The position numbers were made by a program, and so were the translations under genes. The notes below the pieces were generated by a model. The model was not told the origin of the DNA. It saw only the letters and a list, made by a program, of their open reading frames with translations, and searched no databases. 55,053 nucleotides of DNA, from assembly GCA_025963485.1 (NCBI GenBank), contig JAOQAO010000187.1, forward strand, positions 1-55,053. Direction: 5' to 3'. Within the stretch, counting starts at the first letter, position 1. Each line of letters starts with the position of its first letter. This stretch comes from Bacteroidota bacterium (GTDB lineage Bacteria; Bacteroidota; Bacteroidia; Chitinophagales; LD1). Of this stretch, positions 1-8,458 are shown piece after piece.

Positions 1-1298
1 TCTTAGGCCTGATGAGCAGAAACAGTGAAAAGATCAACGCGCTCAACTCTCTCATCGAGCAATACCCTAAGTCGGTATATGTGGACCAGGCAGTATTCGA
101 GAAGGGTGAAACCTATACGGAAATGGACAATAATAGTGCTGCAGTGGCTGCATACAAGGAAGTGATCTCGCGCTACCCAAATAGCACACTGGCACCAAAG
201 GCTTATTTAAAAACAGCCCTTGCACTATACAATGGCAATAAAAAGGAGGATGCACTTGACTTTTACAAGACAGTCATCAGCAAATACCCGGAGAGCAGCC
301 AGTCCAAAAGAGCCATCGCCGCGATCAAAGACCTCAGTATAGAATTGGGTAAACCGGAGGAATATTCTCCGTATGCCTCATCGGAGCCTGAGCGTGATTC
401 ACTCACCTACCAGGCTGCAGAGAATGCCTATGTCAATAATGATTGTATCAAGGCTGTAACCTTATTCCAGGCTTATTACAGCCGTTTCCCTAAAGGGATA
501 TTTTTCAATGAAGCGCATAACTACCGTGCGGAATGCCTGCTGAGGAATAAGGACTATCCGGATGCCTTTGGCGACTATCAGGCCATCATCGGCAATAAAT
601 ACGCCAAGTACTATGAGCATGCCCTGCTCAACGCATCAGGTATAGCACTCTATGAAATGAAGGATACAGCGCAGGCGTACGCACTATATGTGAAGCTTTT
701 TGAAGCAAGTACGACTACAGCCAACACCTATACGGCCATACTGGGTGTCATGAAAACAGCTTATAAACTGCAGAAATACACAGAGGCAGCGGCCTATGCA
801 GACAGGGTGCTCGACAATGCCAACAGCAAAGAAGGCGATATCAATGAAGCACTCTACATCAAGGCCCAATGCGCGCATCTCATGAAACAAGACGATATCG
901 CCTATATAAACTATAACAGGCTATCTATGGCGACAGTAAGCGAACGTGCTGCCGAGGCTAAGTATATGGTAGCTCTGCTCCTCTACAACAAACAGGAATA
1001 CAAGGCATCTCTCGATACTTGTTTCAGATTGAAGAACCGCTTTGCCAGCTATGACTACTGGGTGGTGAAAGGTTTTATCCTGATAGCGGATGACTATCTG
1101 GCCATGAATAATTCTTTCCAGGCTAAGGCTACGCTGGAGAGCATCATCGGAAATTATAAAGGTGACCGTGCACTCATCAATGAGGCGCAGGCAAAGCTGG
1201 ATAAACTGCAAAACGACGAGCTAAAAAAATCAAAGATACAGACAGTGGCCCCGAGCGATTCGATCATCATGGAGCAGGAACCGCCAACTAATAAATAA
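1..1298 (+). CDS. TPR-repeat protein, 5' end cut by window edge
   Basis: The reading frame is open to the left edge: the codons before the first ATG at 12 (tta ggc ctg) contain no stop, so this is very probably the C-terminal part of a longer protein. The visible 428 residues are helical tetratricopeptide-type repeats (for example AVAAYKEVISRYPNS and ALDFYKTVISKYPES), which normally serve as protein-protein scaffolds. No enzymatic motif is visible. The stop lies 6 nt before the possible GTG start of the following outer-membrane barrel gene, so the two are probably co-transcribed. Long periplasmic TPR proteins paired with a barrel are common in Bacteroidota; a role in the cell envelope is inferred from this neighbour only. 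Confidence 0.85.
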   Translation, partial: LGLMSRNSEKINALNSLIEQYPKSVYVDQAVFEKGETYTEMDNNSAAVAAYKEVISRYPNSTLAPKAYLKTALALYNGNKKEDALDFYKTVISKYPESSQSKRAIAAIKDLSIELGKPEEYSPYASSEPERDSLTYQAAENAYVNNDCIKAVTLFQAYYSRFPKGIFFNEAHNYRAECLLRNKDYPDAFGDYQAIIGNKYAKYYEHALLNASGIALYEMKDTAQAYALYVKLFEASTTTANTYTAILGVMKTAYKLQKYTEAAAYADRVLDNANSKEGDINEALYIKAQCAHLMKQDDIAYINYNRLSMATVSERAAEAKYMVALLLYNKQEYKASLDTCFRLKNRFASYDYWVVKGFILIADDYLAMNNSFQAKATLESIIGNYKGDRALINEAQAKLDKLQNDELKKSKIQTVAPSDSIIMEQEPPTNK

Positions 1299-1304
1299 CG
1301 CAAC

Positions 1305-2945
1305 GTGAAAAGCAAGCATCAACATAACAGGTCAATGAGGTATATCGGATATGCCTTTATATCTGCATGCTTTATGGCAGGAAGCTTTGGCGCCTATGCT
1401 CAAACAGGAACCAATGACCAGGTCATCATTACGCGTGAATATGAAGCGAAGGTAAAGGACGCCGACAAGGTGAGCCTCAGTCCGAACATACCAGAGGAGG
1501 AAGATCATACACCTAAGCTATCTTATAAAGTACCTGAGCGGGATTTCAAGGACATTCCTTTCGAGCCTAATCCACTGAAGCCGCTGGGCATGAGCACGGA
1601 TAAACTTGAAAGATTCAACTCCTCTTATATTAAACTGGGATTTGGCAGCCAGCTGACGCCGCTCGCGGAGCTGATGTATAATGACAATAAGTCAAAAAAG
1701 ATCAAATACGGTTTCTTCTACGATCACCTGTCGCAATATGGATTCCATATCAAAAATCAGAAGTTTAGCGATGATAAGGCCGGCGCCTATGTGAAGTACG
1801 ATCCGGGCAAAGTAGAGCTAAGTGCCGGTTTCCAGTTTCACAATCTTCGGACGCACTTCTACGGCTCCCCTGATACGGTATATGACGGCAAAGCGATACG
1901 CCAGAACCTCCGCGACTATGACCTGAATATCGGCCTCAAAAACAGCCAGAAGAATAAGATCGGCATCGACTATGCGGCAGCGCTTCGTGGTAACTATATG
2001 CAGGAAACCTATGGAAAGGGTTATGAATATTTTGTAAATGGCAAAGTAGGCGCTGCATATACCTTCCTGAAGTACCACTCTGCATTTGCAGGATTCCAGG
2101 CAGATATTTCTAACTACACATCGGGCAGGCAAAGCCTGACGCGCAATCTTTTCCTGACCAATATCGGTTATGGCTTCAATAATGATGACTGGAAAGCCAG
2201 GGCGGCTCTGACCATCGCTGCTGATAATGGCAAGGTCTATGCCCTGCCCGATCTCTATATCGAGAAAAGGCTTTATCAGCATAAGCTACTTGTTTACGCA
2301 GGCTGGGAAATACGTTTCCAGAAAAACTCATTCAAGACCCTGTCTGAGAGAAACAACTTTGTCAACTCGGATATAGAGCTCAAGAATACACGTATCAGTG
2401 ATTTCTACGGCGGGCTCAAAGGCACGGTCGAAGGTTTCTCCTATAATATACGTATGGCCTACAGAAACATAAGCAATATGGGCCTGTACTATAGTGACTA
2501 TTTCGATAACAAGCGATTCTATGTTTCCTACGATCCATCGGTAAGTGATTTTAATGGTTTGCTAGAATTGGGGTATAACCATAAAGACGACCTGCGTATC
2601 CTGGCTTCACTGGATATCAACTCCTATTCGCTCTCTAATAATACAAAAGCCTGGTATGAGCCGCTCGTGAAAGCCAGCATCAAAGCGAGCTATATCATAG
2701 AGAAAAAGATCGTAGTCGGAGTCGATCTATATGCCTTCTCCAATTATTATGGATTCCTCGCTCCGGATAATATCCGCAATATACATGGCACCGTCGATGC
2801 TAATCTCAACCTTGAATATATTTTCAATAAGAGGCTTTCTTTCTTTGGCAAGCTGAATAACATAGCGCACCAGCGCTACCAGATGTGGGCCAACTATCCG
2901 GTCTACGGCATCAACGGCCTCGTGGGGGCTAAGTTTAGCTTCTGA
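1305..2945 (+). CDS. Outer-membrane beta-barrel protein, TonB-receptor-like
   Basis: 546 residues if translation starts at the GTG at 1305. An ATG at 1335 (MRYIGYAFISACFMAGSFGA) gives an equally good signal peptide ending at AYAQ and may be the true start. After about 90 residues of periplasmic-type sequence, the rest alternates aromatic and polar residues in amphipathic strands. It ends in a final strand with terminal aromatic Phe (GLVGAKFSF), the usual barrel-assembly signal. The segment near residue 515 (LEYIFNKRLSFFGKLNNIAH) resembles the last strands of TonB-dependent receptors, but no plug domain or TonB box is visible. The substrate is unknown. It follows the TPR gene almost without a gap. 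Confidence 0.8.
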   Translation: MKSKHQHNRSMRYIGYAFISACFMAGSFGAYAQTGTNDQVIITREYEAKVKDADKVSLSPNIPEEEDHTPKLSYKVPERDFKDIPFEPNPLKPLGMSTDKLERFNSSYIKLGFGSQLTPLAELMYNDNKSKKIKYGFFYDHLSQYGFHIKNQKFSDDKAGAYVKYDPGKVELSAGFQFHNLRTHFYGSPDTVYDGKAIRQNLRDYDLNIGLKNSQKNKIGIDYAAALRGNYMQETYGKGYEYFVNGKVGAAYTFLKYHSAFAGFQADISNYTSGRQSLTRNLFLTNIGYGFNNDDWKARAALTIAADNGKVYALPDLYIEKRLYQHKLLVYAGWEIRFQKNSFKTLSERNNFVNSDIELKNTRISDFYGGLKGTVEGFSYNIRMAYRNISNMGLYYSDYFDNKRFYVSYDPSVSDFNGLLELGYNHKDDLRILASLDINSYSLSNNTKAWYEPLVKASIKASYIIEKKIVVGVDLYAFSNYYGFLAPDNIRNIHGTVDANLNLEYIFNKRLSFFGKLNNIAHQRYQMWANYPVYGINGLVGAKFSF

Positions 2946-3145
2946 TCCGGGCAAAAGACACCTGAGCAATACCCGGTTCTAAAAAACTTATCCCCACCCC
3001 ATGTTAACAGGATGTGGATAGCGGTGAGCAACTTCCAAAACAGCTCTTCTTTAAAACAAGTATCATTGCGCTCATTGCAAAGGCATTATTGCGTAATTGT
3101 TATGCTATCCATATGGCGGCTAACTCAATGGTTTACAAGGTATAA
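2946..3145. other. Intergenic region, no gene seen
   Basis: About 200 bp between the barrel gene and the HU-SPOR gene. An open frame starting at 3012 runs through here but overlaps the next gene out of frame and has no recognisable content. No terminator hairpin or clear TAnnTTTG promoter was found. Confidence 0.5.
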
Positions 3146-4192
3146 ATGGATATTTCGGTTTACATACAGGATCTGCTCTGGGAATATGAATGCGTCATTA
3201 TACCCGGTTTCGGAGGCATATTGGCCAGCTACCGGAGTGCAGAAATGGTGTTAGCAGAGCATACATTATATCCACCATCGAAGGCTTTAGCCTTCAATGA
3301 ATACCTCACCAACAACGATGGCCTGCTGATCAATCATATCTGCCAAAAGGCGGGAATGGACTACGCACAGGCAGCTGAAGAGGTAGAGAACTGGGTGCAA
3401 AAAACCCGGAAACTACTCTCTAATAACGAAGAGATATACCTGCCGTCTATCGGGCGATTTTATAAGGATGTTGAACGTAATCTGCAGTTCACTGCCGATA
3501 CTAAGGCAAACTATCTATACTCGGCATACGGCCTGAGAAAAGTGGTAGCGTCACCAGTACTGAAGGATAAATCTGATGCGACCATAGAGGTCATAGAGAA
3601 GCACCGTCCGTCATATGCGCTTGAGAGCCAAAGTAGGAATAACCCGTGGGCAATGGCTGCAGTCATCCTACTCTTCCTGACTATCGGGAGCCTCGTCAGC
3701 ATGATGTACCAGGGAGTGAATATCAAGCCACTCGACCTGAATACTTCCAGTGTATTGAGCTTCATGGAGCGAGTGGACAAGCGCCCGGATGCTATACCGG
3801 AACCCAAAGTGAGCCTCAACAGGGAAATACCTGCGCTCGTAGCCAATAACGAGCAGCCTGTCATAATAAAGGCGGAAACGACTGTAGATTCTACGACCGA
3901 CCATACTTCGCCTCCTGTCAGAGTACAAATGGAAACTACCAGTACAGGTGTGTCAAGCGCCACCGGCAAAAAGTATTATGTGATCATTGGTTCATTCCAC
4001 GAACCGAGGAATTTGCATAATGCGGAAGCTTTCCTGAGAGAGCACCATCCATCTGATGCACCTTTTGAAGATACCACACCGGATTGGGTACGGATCGGTT
4101 TCTATGCCGGTGATACTTATCGGGAAGCGTTCCAGAAACTCCAGGAAGCCCGCCATGACGATCAGGCATACTGGTTGCTGGTACGCCAATAA
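3146..4192 (+). CDS. HU-domain (CCDC81-like) membrane protein with SPOR domain
   Basis: 348 residues. The N-terminal half (about 1-140, starting MDISVYIQDLLWEYECVIIP) matches the paired HU-like domains described as CCDC81-like prokaryotic HU domains. A hydrophobic membrane segment follows at about 168-185 (AMAAVILLFLTIGSLVSMMY). A periplasmic linker then leads to a C-terminal SPOR-type domain (about 275-346, starting YYVIIGSFHEPRN), a fold that binds denuded peptidoglycan glycan strands at division sites. The layout suggests a one-pass protein linking a cytoplasmic DNA/HU-like module to septal peptidoglycan. That role is an inference from the domains. The gene is followed 15 nt later by the hydrolase gene. 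Confidence 0.85.
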   Translation: MDISVYIQDLLWEYECVIIPGFGGILASYRSAEMVLAEHTLYPPSKALAFNEYLTNNDGLLINHICQKAGMDYAQAAEEVENWVQKTRKLLSNNEEIYLPSIGRFYKDVERNLQFTADTKANYLYSAYGLRKVVASPVLKDKSDATIEVIEKHRPSYALESQSRNNPWAMAAVILLFLTIGSLVSMMYQGVNIKPLDLNTSSVLSFMERVDKRPDAIPEPKVSLNREIPALVANNEQPVIIKAETTVDSTTDHTSPPVRVQMETTSTGVSSATGKKYYVIIGSFHEPRNLHNAEAFLREHHPSDAPFEDTTPDWVRIGFYAGDTYREAFQKLQEARHDDQAYWLLVRQ

Positions 4193-4207
4193 AATCTCAT
4201 CTTGCCT

Positions 4208-5173
4208 ATGAAAATAACAGGCATGAAGCATTTCCTTTTTGTTCTCGCGAGCATCCTTTCCATTCACCTGACCGCTCAGGACCAGGCGTTTCGTCATCCC
4301 GACGGACAGTTTTTCTCCATCAATGGTGCGAAGCTATGGATAGAACAGAAGGGCACAGGAGAACCGTTGATACTGATCTCCGGGGGACCGGGCGGCTCGC
4401 ATCTGGGCATGCATTCATTTGATACGCTGGCGGACGCCTGTAAGCTGATATATTTTGACGCCTATGGCCGGGGCAGATCAGACCAGGCTAGAGACCCGAA
4501 AGAATATACTCTGGCTCGGGACATAGAGGATATAGAGGGCATCCGCATAGCGCTGAAACTGGATAAACTCTCTATCCTCGGGCACTCATATGGTGGCCTC
4601 GTAGCTCAGGGCTACGCACTCAAATATCCGGAGCACGTCAGCAAACTCATACTCGTTTCTACGTTTCACAGCTTTGTGATGTGGCAGGAAAACGATGACA
4701 ATACCAATCGGGAAATACAAGAGAACTATCCCGAAGTATGGGATACACTTATGATACTGCGCGATCAGGGGATCATATCGTCGGACCCCATCCATCAGGC
4801 TATTTACTCGAGAGTACCGTATGGATTCCTATATGCCTACAATCCTGACTATTTCCGCAAGGGGCTGGATCCGGGCTATCCCAATAAGTTTAACCCTACT
4901 GTATATTACCAGATGGTGGGTAAGGATGGTGACTTCATAGTAGGCAGCGATATTGCTACTTTTGATTTCCGGAAAGAATTAAAGAACCTGACTATGCCCG
5001 TACTGATACTGGCGGGCAGATATGATCGTGTCGCCGTGCCCAAACTGCAGGTACAATACAAGAGGTTTTGCCCACAGGCTAATTTTGTGATGTTCGAGCG
5101 TTCCGGCCATAATCCGCAGAAGGAAGAACCGGCAAAATTTCATGATATAGTGAAAGAATTTATCAGCAAATAA
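4208..5173 (+). CDS. Secreted alpha/beta hydrolase, proline iminopeptidase-like
   Basis: The longest frame begins at a TTG (4202). The ATG at 4208, or the one at 4226, gives a normal signal peptide (MKHFLFVLASILSIHLTAQ), so 4208 is used. The SGGPGG motif fits the oxyanion-hole region of the prolyl aminopeptidase/haloperoxidase group. GHSYGG is the nucleophile elbow with catalytic Ser, GRYDRVAVP supplies the likely Asp and SGHNP the likely His. It therefore appears to be a complete, active-site-intact serine hydrolase exported to the periplasm or membrane. Substrate (N-terminal proline peptides or another ester/amide) cannot be told from sequence. pdxJ starts 1 nt after its stop, so the two are one transcription unit. 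Confidence 0.85.
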   Translation: MKITGMKHFLFVLASILSIHLTAQDQAFRHPDGQFFSINGAKLWIEQKGTGEPLILISGGPGGSHLGMHSFDTLADACKLIYFDAYGRGRSDQARDPKEYTLARDIEDIEGIRIALKLDKLSILGHSYGGLVAQGYALKYPEHVSKLILVSTFHSFVMWQENDDNTNREIQENYPEVWDTLMILRDQGIISSDPIHQAIYSRVPYGFLYAYNPDYFRKGLDPGYPNKFNPTVYYQMVGKDGDFIVGSDIATFDFRKELKNLTMPVLILAGRYDRVAVPKLQVQYKRFCPQANFVMFERSGHNPQKEEPAKFHDIVKEFISK

Positions 5174-5174
5174 A

Positions 5175-5897
5175 ATGACACCAATGACCCGTCTCTCTGT
5201 CAATATAAATAAGATAGCCCTGCTGCGAAATGCGCGTGGCAGCAATATTCCTGACCTCGTGCAATTCGCACGGGACTGCGAGTCCTTTGGTGCACAAGGC
5301 ATCACGGTGCATCCACGACCTGATGAGCGACACATACGGAGGAGTGATGTTTACGAACTGAAAAAATCGGTCACTACCGAATTTAATATTGAAGGGTATC
5401 CTTCGGAGGAATTTGTCAAAATGGTACTTGAAGTCAAACCAGAGCAGTGCACACTCGTACCAGACGAGCCCGGACAGCTCACCTCGGATCACGGATGGGA
5501 TACAATAAAACATGCAGGAATGCTGACAGAAATTATAGCTAGTTTGAAGCAGGCAGGCATCAGGGTCTCCCTGTTTATAGATCCGGTCAATGTATTGATA
5601 GATGGAGCCCTGAAAGCCGGCGCGGACAGGATAGAGTTTTATACGGGGCCTTTCGCCCATGATTTCTACAAAGACAAAAATGCAGCCGTAAAGGATTTTG
5701 CTATTGCCGCAGAATATTGCAACAAAATAGGGATCGGCATCAACGCGGGCCATGACCTGAATCTGGACAATCTTAAATTCTTTAAACAACATATACCGGG
5801 CCTGATGGAAGTATCTATCGGCCATGCGCTGGTGCGGGATTGCCTGTATTATGGACTGGAGAATACGCTGCAACTATACAGGCGGCAACTGGAGTAG
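5175..5897 (+). CDS. pdxJ: Pyridoxine 5'-phosphate synthase PdxJ
   Basis: 240 residues, the usual family length. It catalyses condensation of 1-deoxy-D-xylulose 5-phosphate with 1-amino-acetone 3-phosphate to pyridoxine 5'-phosphate, the last ring-forming step of DXP-dependent vitamin B6 synthesis. Family landmarks are RLSVNINKIALLRNARG, ITVHPRPDERHIR, TEFNIEGYP, VSLFIDP and INAGHDLNLDNL near the C-terminus, followed by VSIGHALV. A second ATG at 5184 (MTRLSVN) is the more typical start; the longer one begins MTPMTRL. It is nearly fused to the upstream hydrolase gene and is the last gene of this run, with more than 200 bp of non-coding sequence after it. Confidence 0.96.
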   Translation: MTPMTRLSVNINKIALLRNARGSNIPDLVQFARDCESFGAQGITVHPRPDERHIRRSDVYELKKSVTTEFNIEGYPSEEFVKMVLEVKPEQCTLVPDEPGQLTSDHGWDTIKHAGMLTEIIASLKQAGIRVSLFIDPVNVLIDGALKAGADRIEFYTGPFAHDFYKDKNAAVKDFAIAAEYCNKIGIGINAGHDLNLDNLKFFKQHIPGLMEVSIGHALVRDCLYYGLENTLQLYRRQLE

Positions 5898-6040
5898 CAA
5901 ATCCCCCGGCCTGCGGCCGCCCCCTTTTCAAGGAGGATTTTATCCCAACAGGTTTATTGGTTCTGGATATTGCATTTAGTAGATGCTATTGCCCTTCCTT
6001 TGAAAGGGGACAGGTGAAATCGGCTTTTGCTAAAAATAAA

Positions 6041-6071
6041 TTTGGAAATATAAAAATGCTCTGTACATTTG
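6041..6071 (+). promoter_or_regulatory. Bacteroidota-type promoter of the arsR-sdpI genes
   Basis: TTTG at 6041-6044 and TACATTTG at 6064-6071, separated by 19 bp, match the Bacteroidota sigma-ABfr consensus TTTG/TTG-N19-TAnnTTTG. The start codon at 6112 lies about 40 bp downstream. Confidence 0.7.
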
Positions 6072-6093
6072 TATTTAGATATTTGTCTAAATA
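6072..6093 (+). promoter_or_regulatory. Palindromic operator, probable ArsR/SdpR binding site
   Basis: A perfect inverted repeat TATTTAGA-N6-TCTAAATA directly follows the -7 element and covers the expected transcription start. ArsR-family repressors bind such AT-rich palindromes, so autorepression is the simplest reading. This is inference from position and symmetry. Confidence 0.65.
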
Positions 6094-6111
6094 TACAATC
6101 ATCTTACAATT

Positions 6112-6390
6112 ATGAACTCATTATTCAAAGCGCTGAATGACCAGACCAGGCGGGACATACTGGAGCTCCTTAAAAAAAAGGATATGACGGCGGGAGAAAT
6201 AGCTGATGAGTTCAGCTTCTCCAAGCCGACCATCTCCCACCACCTGGACCTGCTGAGGCAGGCAGGCCTGGTGGAAAGTGTGAAGCAGGGCCAGTATATA
6301 TACTACTCGCTCAATACAACGGTGATGGATGAGATCGTCACATGGTTCATTCAGTTCTCAGACAAGAAAAATTCAAAAACAAAAAAATAA
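6112..6390 (+). CDS. ArsR-family autorepressor, SdpR-like
   Basis: 92 residues: a single winged-helix domain (LFKALNDQTRRDILELLKKK, then the recognition helix region FSFSKPTISHHLDLLRQAGL and wing VKQGQYIYYSL). There are no Cys pairs or His clusters for metal sensing, which fits the SdpR/YvbA-type members better than arsenic sensors. It sits 5 nt ahead of an SdpI-family membrane protein. In Bacillus subtilis the pair SdpR-SdpI works as an autorepressor and a membrane immunity/sensor protein that sequesters the repressor when toxin binds. By analogy this gene probably represses its own promoter through the palindrome at 6072-6093. No SdpC-like toxin is in the window, so the inducing signal is unknown. 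Confidence 0.88.
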   Translation: MNSLFKALNDQTRRDILELLKKKDMTAGEIADEFSFSKPTISHHLDLLRQAGLVESVKQGQYIYYSLNTTVMDEIVTWFIQFSDKKNSKTKK

Positions 6391-6395
6391 ACGTC

Positions 6396-7070
6396 ATGGA
6401 AAATTTTAATTATAGAAGGGAGATTCCCTTGTGGTTACTGCTGATAGCACCTATTATATACATCATCATCGCCTGGAGCAGTCTTCCGGAAAGGGTGCCT
6501 ATCCATTTTGATATAAACGGCCACGCCAATAACTGGGGAAGCAAAGAAGCGATATTCCTGATGCCCGGAGCCGGTGTTTTCACATACCTTCTGCTCCTAT
6601 TCCTGCCGCAGATCGATCCCAAGAAAATGAGTGTGGAATTTTTCAACTCCAACTTTTATAAGATAAGGGTAGCAGTAACGATCTTCCTCTCCGTCATCAG
6701 CATCCTGATCACTTATATCACTCTCACACATGACACAGGCGGTCTGGCAGTGAGGTTTATACCCATATCCGGGCTTCTACTCATATCAGTGATCGGTAAC
6801 TTCCTGATCAATGTCAAGCCGAATTGGTTCATAGGTGTGCGCACTCCATGGACCCTGAGCAGCGATCATGTCTGGAAGCAAACCCACCTGGTACTGGGCA
6901 GGATATGGTTCTATGGCGGATTTGCAGGTATCATACTGGCCCTGATAGTTGGTATCAAATGGCTGGCGGTGGTGATGTTAGCCTTTGCGATAATATCTAC
7001 TGTGGTCGCGGTGGTATACTCCTACCTGCTATACAGGAATGAACAGAAGAACAATGGCGTAGAGAGCTAG
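6396..7070 (+). CDS. SdpI-family membrane protein (DUF1648 + SdpI)
   Basis: The ATG at 6396 is chosen because it lies just after the arsR stop (6388-6390) and gives the usual N-terminus MENFNYRREIPLWLLLIAP; the longer open frame starts inside arsR. About 224 residues with six hydrophobic segments. The N-terminal DUF1648 signature PERVPIHFDINGHANNWGSK and the SdpI signature FIGVRTPWTLSSDHVWKQTH are both clear. B. subtilis SdpI gives immunity to the SDP cannibalism peptide and signals to SdpR. Many bacterial homologues lack the toxin and their trigger is unknown. It is transcribed with arsR, and the Coq4-like gene begins 23 nt after its stop. Confidence 0.9.
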   Translation: MENFNYRREIPLWLLLIAPIIYIIIAWSSLPERVPIHFDINGHANNWGSKEAIFLMPGAGVFTYLLLLFLPQIDPKKMSVEFFNSNFYKIRVAVTIFLSVISILITYITLTHDTGGLAVRFIPISGLLLISVIGNFLINVKPNWFIGVRTPWTLSSDHVWKQTHLVLGRIWFYGGFAGIILALIVGIKWLAVVMLAFAIISTVVAVVYSYLLYRNEQKNNGVES

Positions 7071-7093
7071 ATGAGATTTTTTATATTCACCCT

Positions 7094-7678
7094 ATGAACG
7101 CGGCGGGGATAAAGGATGACATAACGATAGGGCAAGCACTTGCAGATTTTTTCCAGCAAAATGACCTTGGCGAGAATGGCGGAGCCGATGCCAGGTGGGT
7201 CAAACTCAAATTGGGCAGGTTTTATATACCATTCCCCAATACTCCGGGTCGTAAGGAGGCTGTGAAATACCACGATATACACCATATAGTGGCAGGGTAT
7301 CCTACTACCTGGAGCGGTGAGGCTGCGATAGGCGCATGGGAGATCTCCACAGGATGCGGAGACTACAGGGCTGCCTGGATATTTGACCTCGGCGTATTCG
7401 CGCTTGGGCTTTTTATTTTCCCCCGCACCATTTTTCGAGCATTCATAAGAGGGCGGAGGTCTTTAAATTTCTTTCACCATACGTATCCGTATGAGCAGAT
7501 ATTGGAGATGAAAATATCAGACGCCCGTGTCAAACTCAATCTGCACAAAGCTGACCATAAAGACCCGGATGCCCCGGAGGTAATAGAATTTGTACTGTGG
7601 TGGCTGATAGCCTATATCGTGTCGATGGTAGTATTTGTGGCGCCGGTGGCTATTCCGATCATAATTTTAGTGGGTTAG
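7094..7678 (+). CDS. Coq4-like membrane protein with HDxxHx11E motif
   Basis: 194 residues. The sequence around residue 60 (KYHDIHHIVAGYPTTWSGEA) contains exactly H60-D61-x-x-H64-x11-E76. The wider pattern HDxxHxxxGxPTxxxGExxxxWxE agrees with Coq4, whose metal-binding motif is HDxxHx11E. A membrane-embedded or re-entrant hydrophobic helix follows (about 97-117), then a soluble stretch with a second hydrophobic region at the extreme C-terminus (about 166-193), an extension Coq4 does not normally have. Coq4 acts in ubiquinone synthesis, but bacteria of this phylum generally use menaquinone, so another substrate is likely. It is third in the arsR-sdpI run. Coq4 relationship is inferred from the motif and its spacing; function is unknown. 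Confidence 0.75.
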   Translation: MNAAGIKDDITIGQALADFFQQNDLGENGGADARWVKLKLGRFYIPFPNTPGRKEAVKYHDIHHIVAGYPTTWSGEAAIGAWEISTGCGDYRAAWIFDLGVFALGLFIFPRTIFRAFIRGRRSLNFFHHTYPYEQILEMKISDARVKLNLHKADHKDPDAPEVIEFVLWWLIAYIVSMVVFVAPVAIPIIILVG

Positions 7679-7680
7679 AG

Positions 7681-8085
7681 CTATCCTGATCCCCTTGGTT
7701 TCCTTATCCTCATATTGGGATCATTTCCAATAGGGACCTCGTCTTCACCTGACTCCTTTGGTATGGGTTCATTTAACCCTTTGGGATTATCGCCATATTC
7801 ATTAGCATACGGTTGACCATCTTTAAATAACAGGACTAAAAAATAACCGGGGATCAGCTGAAACCAGCCGCTGTCGTCCAGATCGTGACATCGCTTCGCA
7901 CCTTGTGCCCCCAAAATCAGTAAAAAGGGGATCCTTAAAATATAGCTCAACAGCCTTCCATCGCCCTTCTTCTCCGGCTCCATGGCAAACATGATGATCA
8001 GCGTGATCCCTATGTATAAAACAAAGCTTATGACATACTCAAATCTCCGGATGCGGCCTTCAAACGAAAATACATTCCGAAACAT
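7681..8085 (-). CDS. DUF805 family membrane protein
   Basis: 134 residues with the DUF805 pattern: the N-terminal signature FSFEGRIRRFEYVISFVLY (from xxGRxxRxxFW), membrane helices at about 17-34, 48-62 and 78-88, and the motif GAQGAKRCHDLDDSGWFQLIP (RxHDxxxSGWW). It ends in a hydrophilic tail with NPKG. The family is of unknown function and includes E. coli YhaH. It is convergent with the Coq4-like gene, leaving only 2 bp between stops. Translated downstream of, and probably with, the CCC-motif and DUF2752 genes. Confidence 0.85.
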   Translation of the reverse strand: MFRNVFSFEGRIRRFEYVISFVLYIGITLIIMFAMEPEKKGDGRLLSYILRIPFLLILGAQGAKRCHDLDDSGWFQLIPGYFLVLLFKDGQPYANEYGDNPKGLNEPIPKESGEDEVPIGNDPNMRIRKPRGSG

Positions 8086-8125
8086 AGCTTCGCATTAAGA
8101 GAATAACTGAATACAGGTGGCCCTA

Positions 8126-8458
8126 TCAATAATGATGACTGTTCAACAAAGATCCTAGCGATATCATGGATCCTACAGCTATCAGGTAGATGAGTATGAT
8201 GACCAGGTATATAGAGCTCAAAGAAACGCCTACGATAGCACAAATCCTCCCTGCCTTGAGATTCTGATAACCGGTATAAAGATCCGGACTTTCCAGATAC
8301 AACTTCTTAGGACCGCTGGATATGGCAAGGGCGATAATGCCAAGCAGCAGGCCTATAAATCCATAGCAGAAGCAAAATACAATGGATAATATCCCAAGTA
8401 CCAGCGTAGCGGTAGAATTAGGGAGTTCGGTTTTTCTTTCGTAGGGATTTGGAGTCAT
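8126..8458 (-). CDS. CCC-motif / DUF4190-type small membrane protein
   Basis: 110 residues, two long hydrophobic hairpins: residues 17-46 (TATLVLGILSIVFCFCYGFI and following) and 70-105. The short Cys-containing first helix followed by GLLLGIIALAISS fits the Bacteroidota CCC-motif (DUF4190-like) membrane family, of unknown function. The start overlaps the stop of the DUF2752 gene by 4 nt (ATGA), implying translational coupling. These two families are frequently adjacent in Bacteroidota, which supports a shared but unknown membrane role. Confidence 0.8.
   Translation of the reverse strand: MTPNPYERKTELPNSTATLVLGILSIVFCFCYGFIGLLLGIIALAISSGPKKLYLESPDLYTGYQNLKAGRICAIVGVSLSSIYLVIILIYLIAVGSMISLGSLLNSHHY

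Larger units (their letters stand above)
5898..6111. other. Intergenic region with GC-rich palindromic stretch
   Basis: 214 bp between pdxJ and the ArsR gene. The left part holds a G/C-rich stretch with the small inverted repeat CGGCC-tg-CGGCCG-like sequence near 5908-5920 and a later purine/pyrimidine block (cttcctttgaaaggggac at about 5994-6011). These resemble the short dispersed palindromes seen at 12451, 37102 and 54972. The right part carries the promoter and operator listed separately. An open frame through this region has no protein-like content. Confidence 0.45.

Noticed and set aside
3012..3254. Open frame of 80 codons before the HU-SPOR gene
   Set aside because: It overlaps the start of the clear HU-SPOR gene out of frame and has no protein-like pattern.
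5840..6115. 91-codon frame from the pdxJ end to arsR
   Set aside because: It covers the arsR promoter and operator and a non-coding GC-rich repeat; composition is not protein-like.
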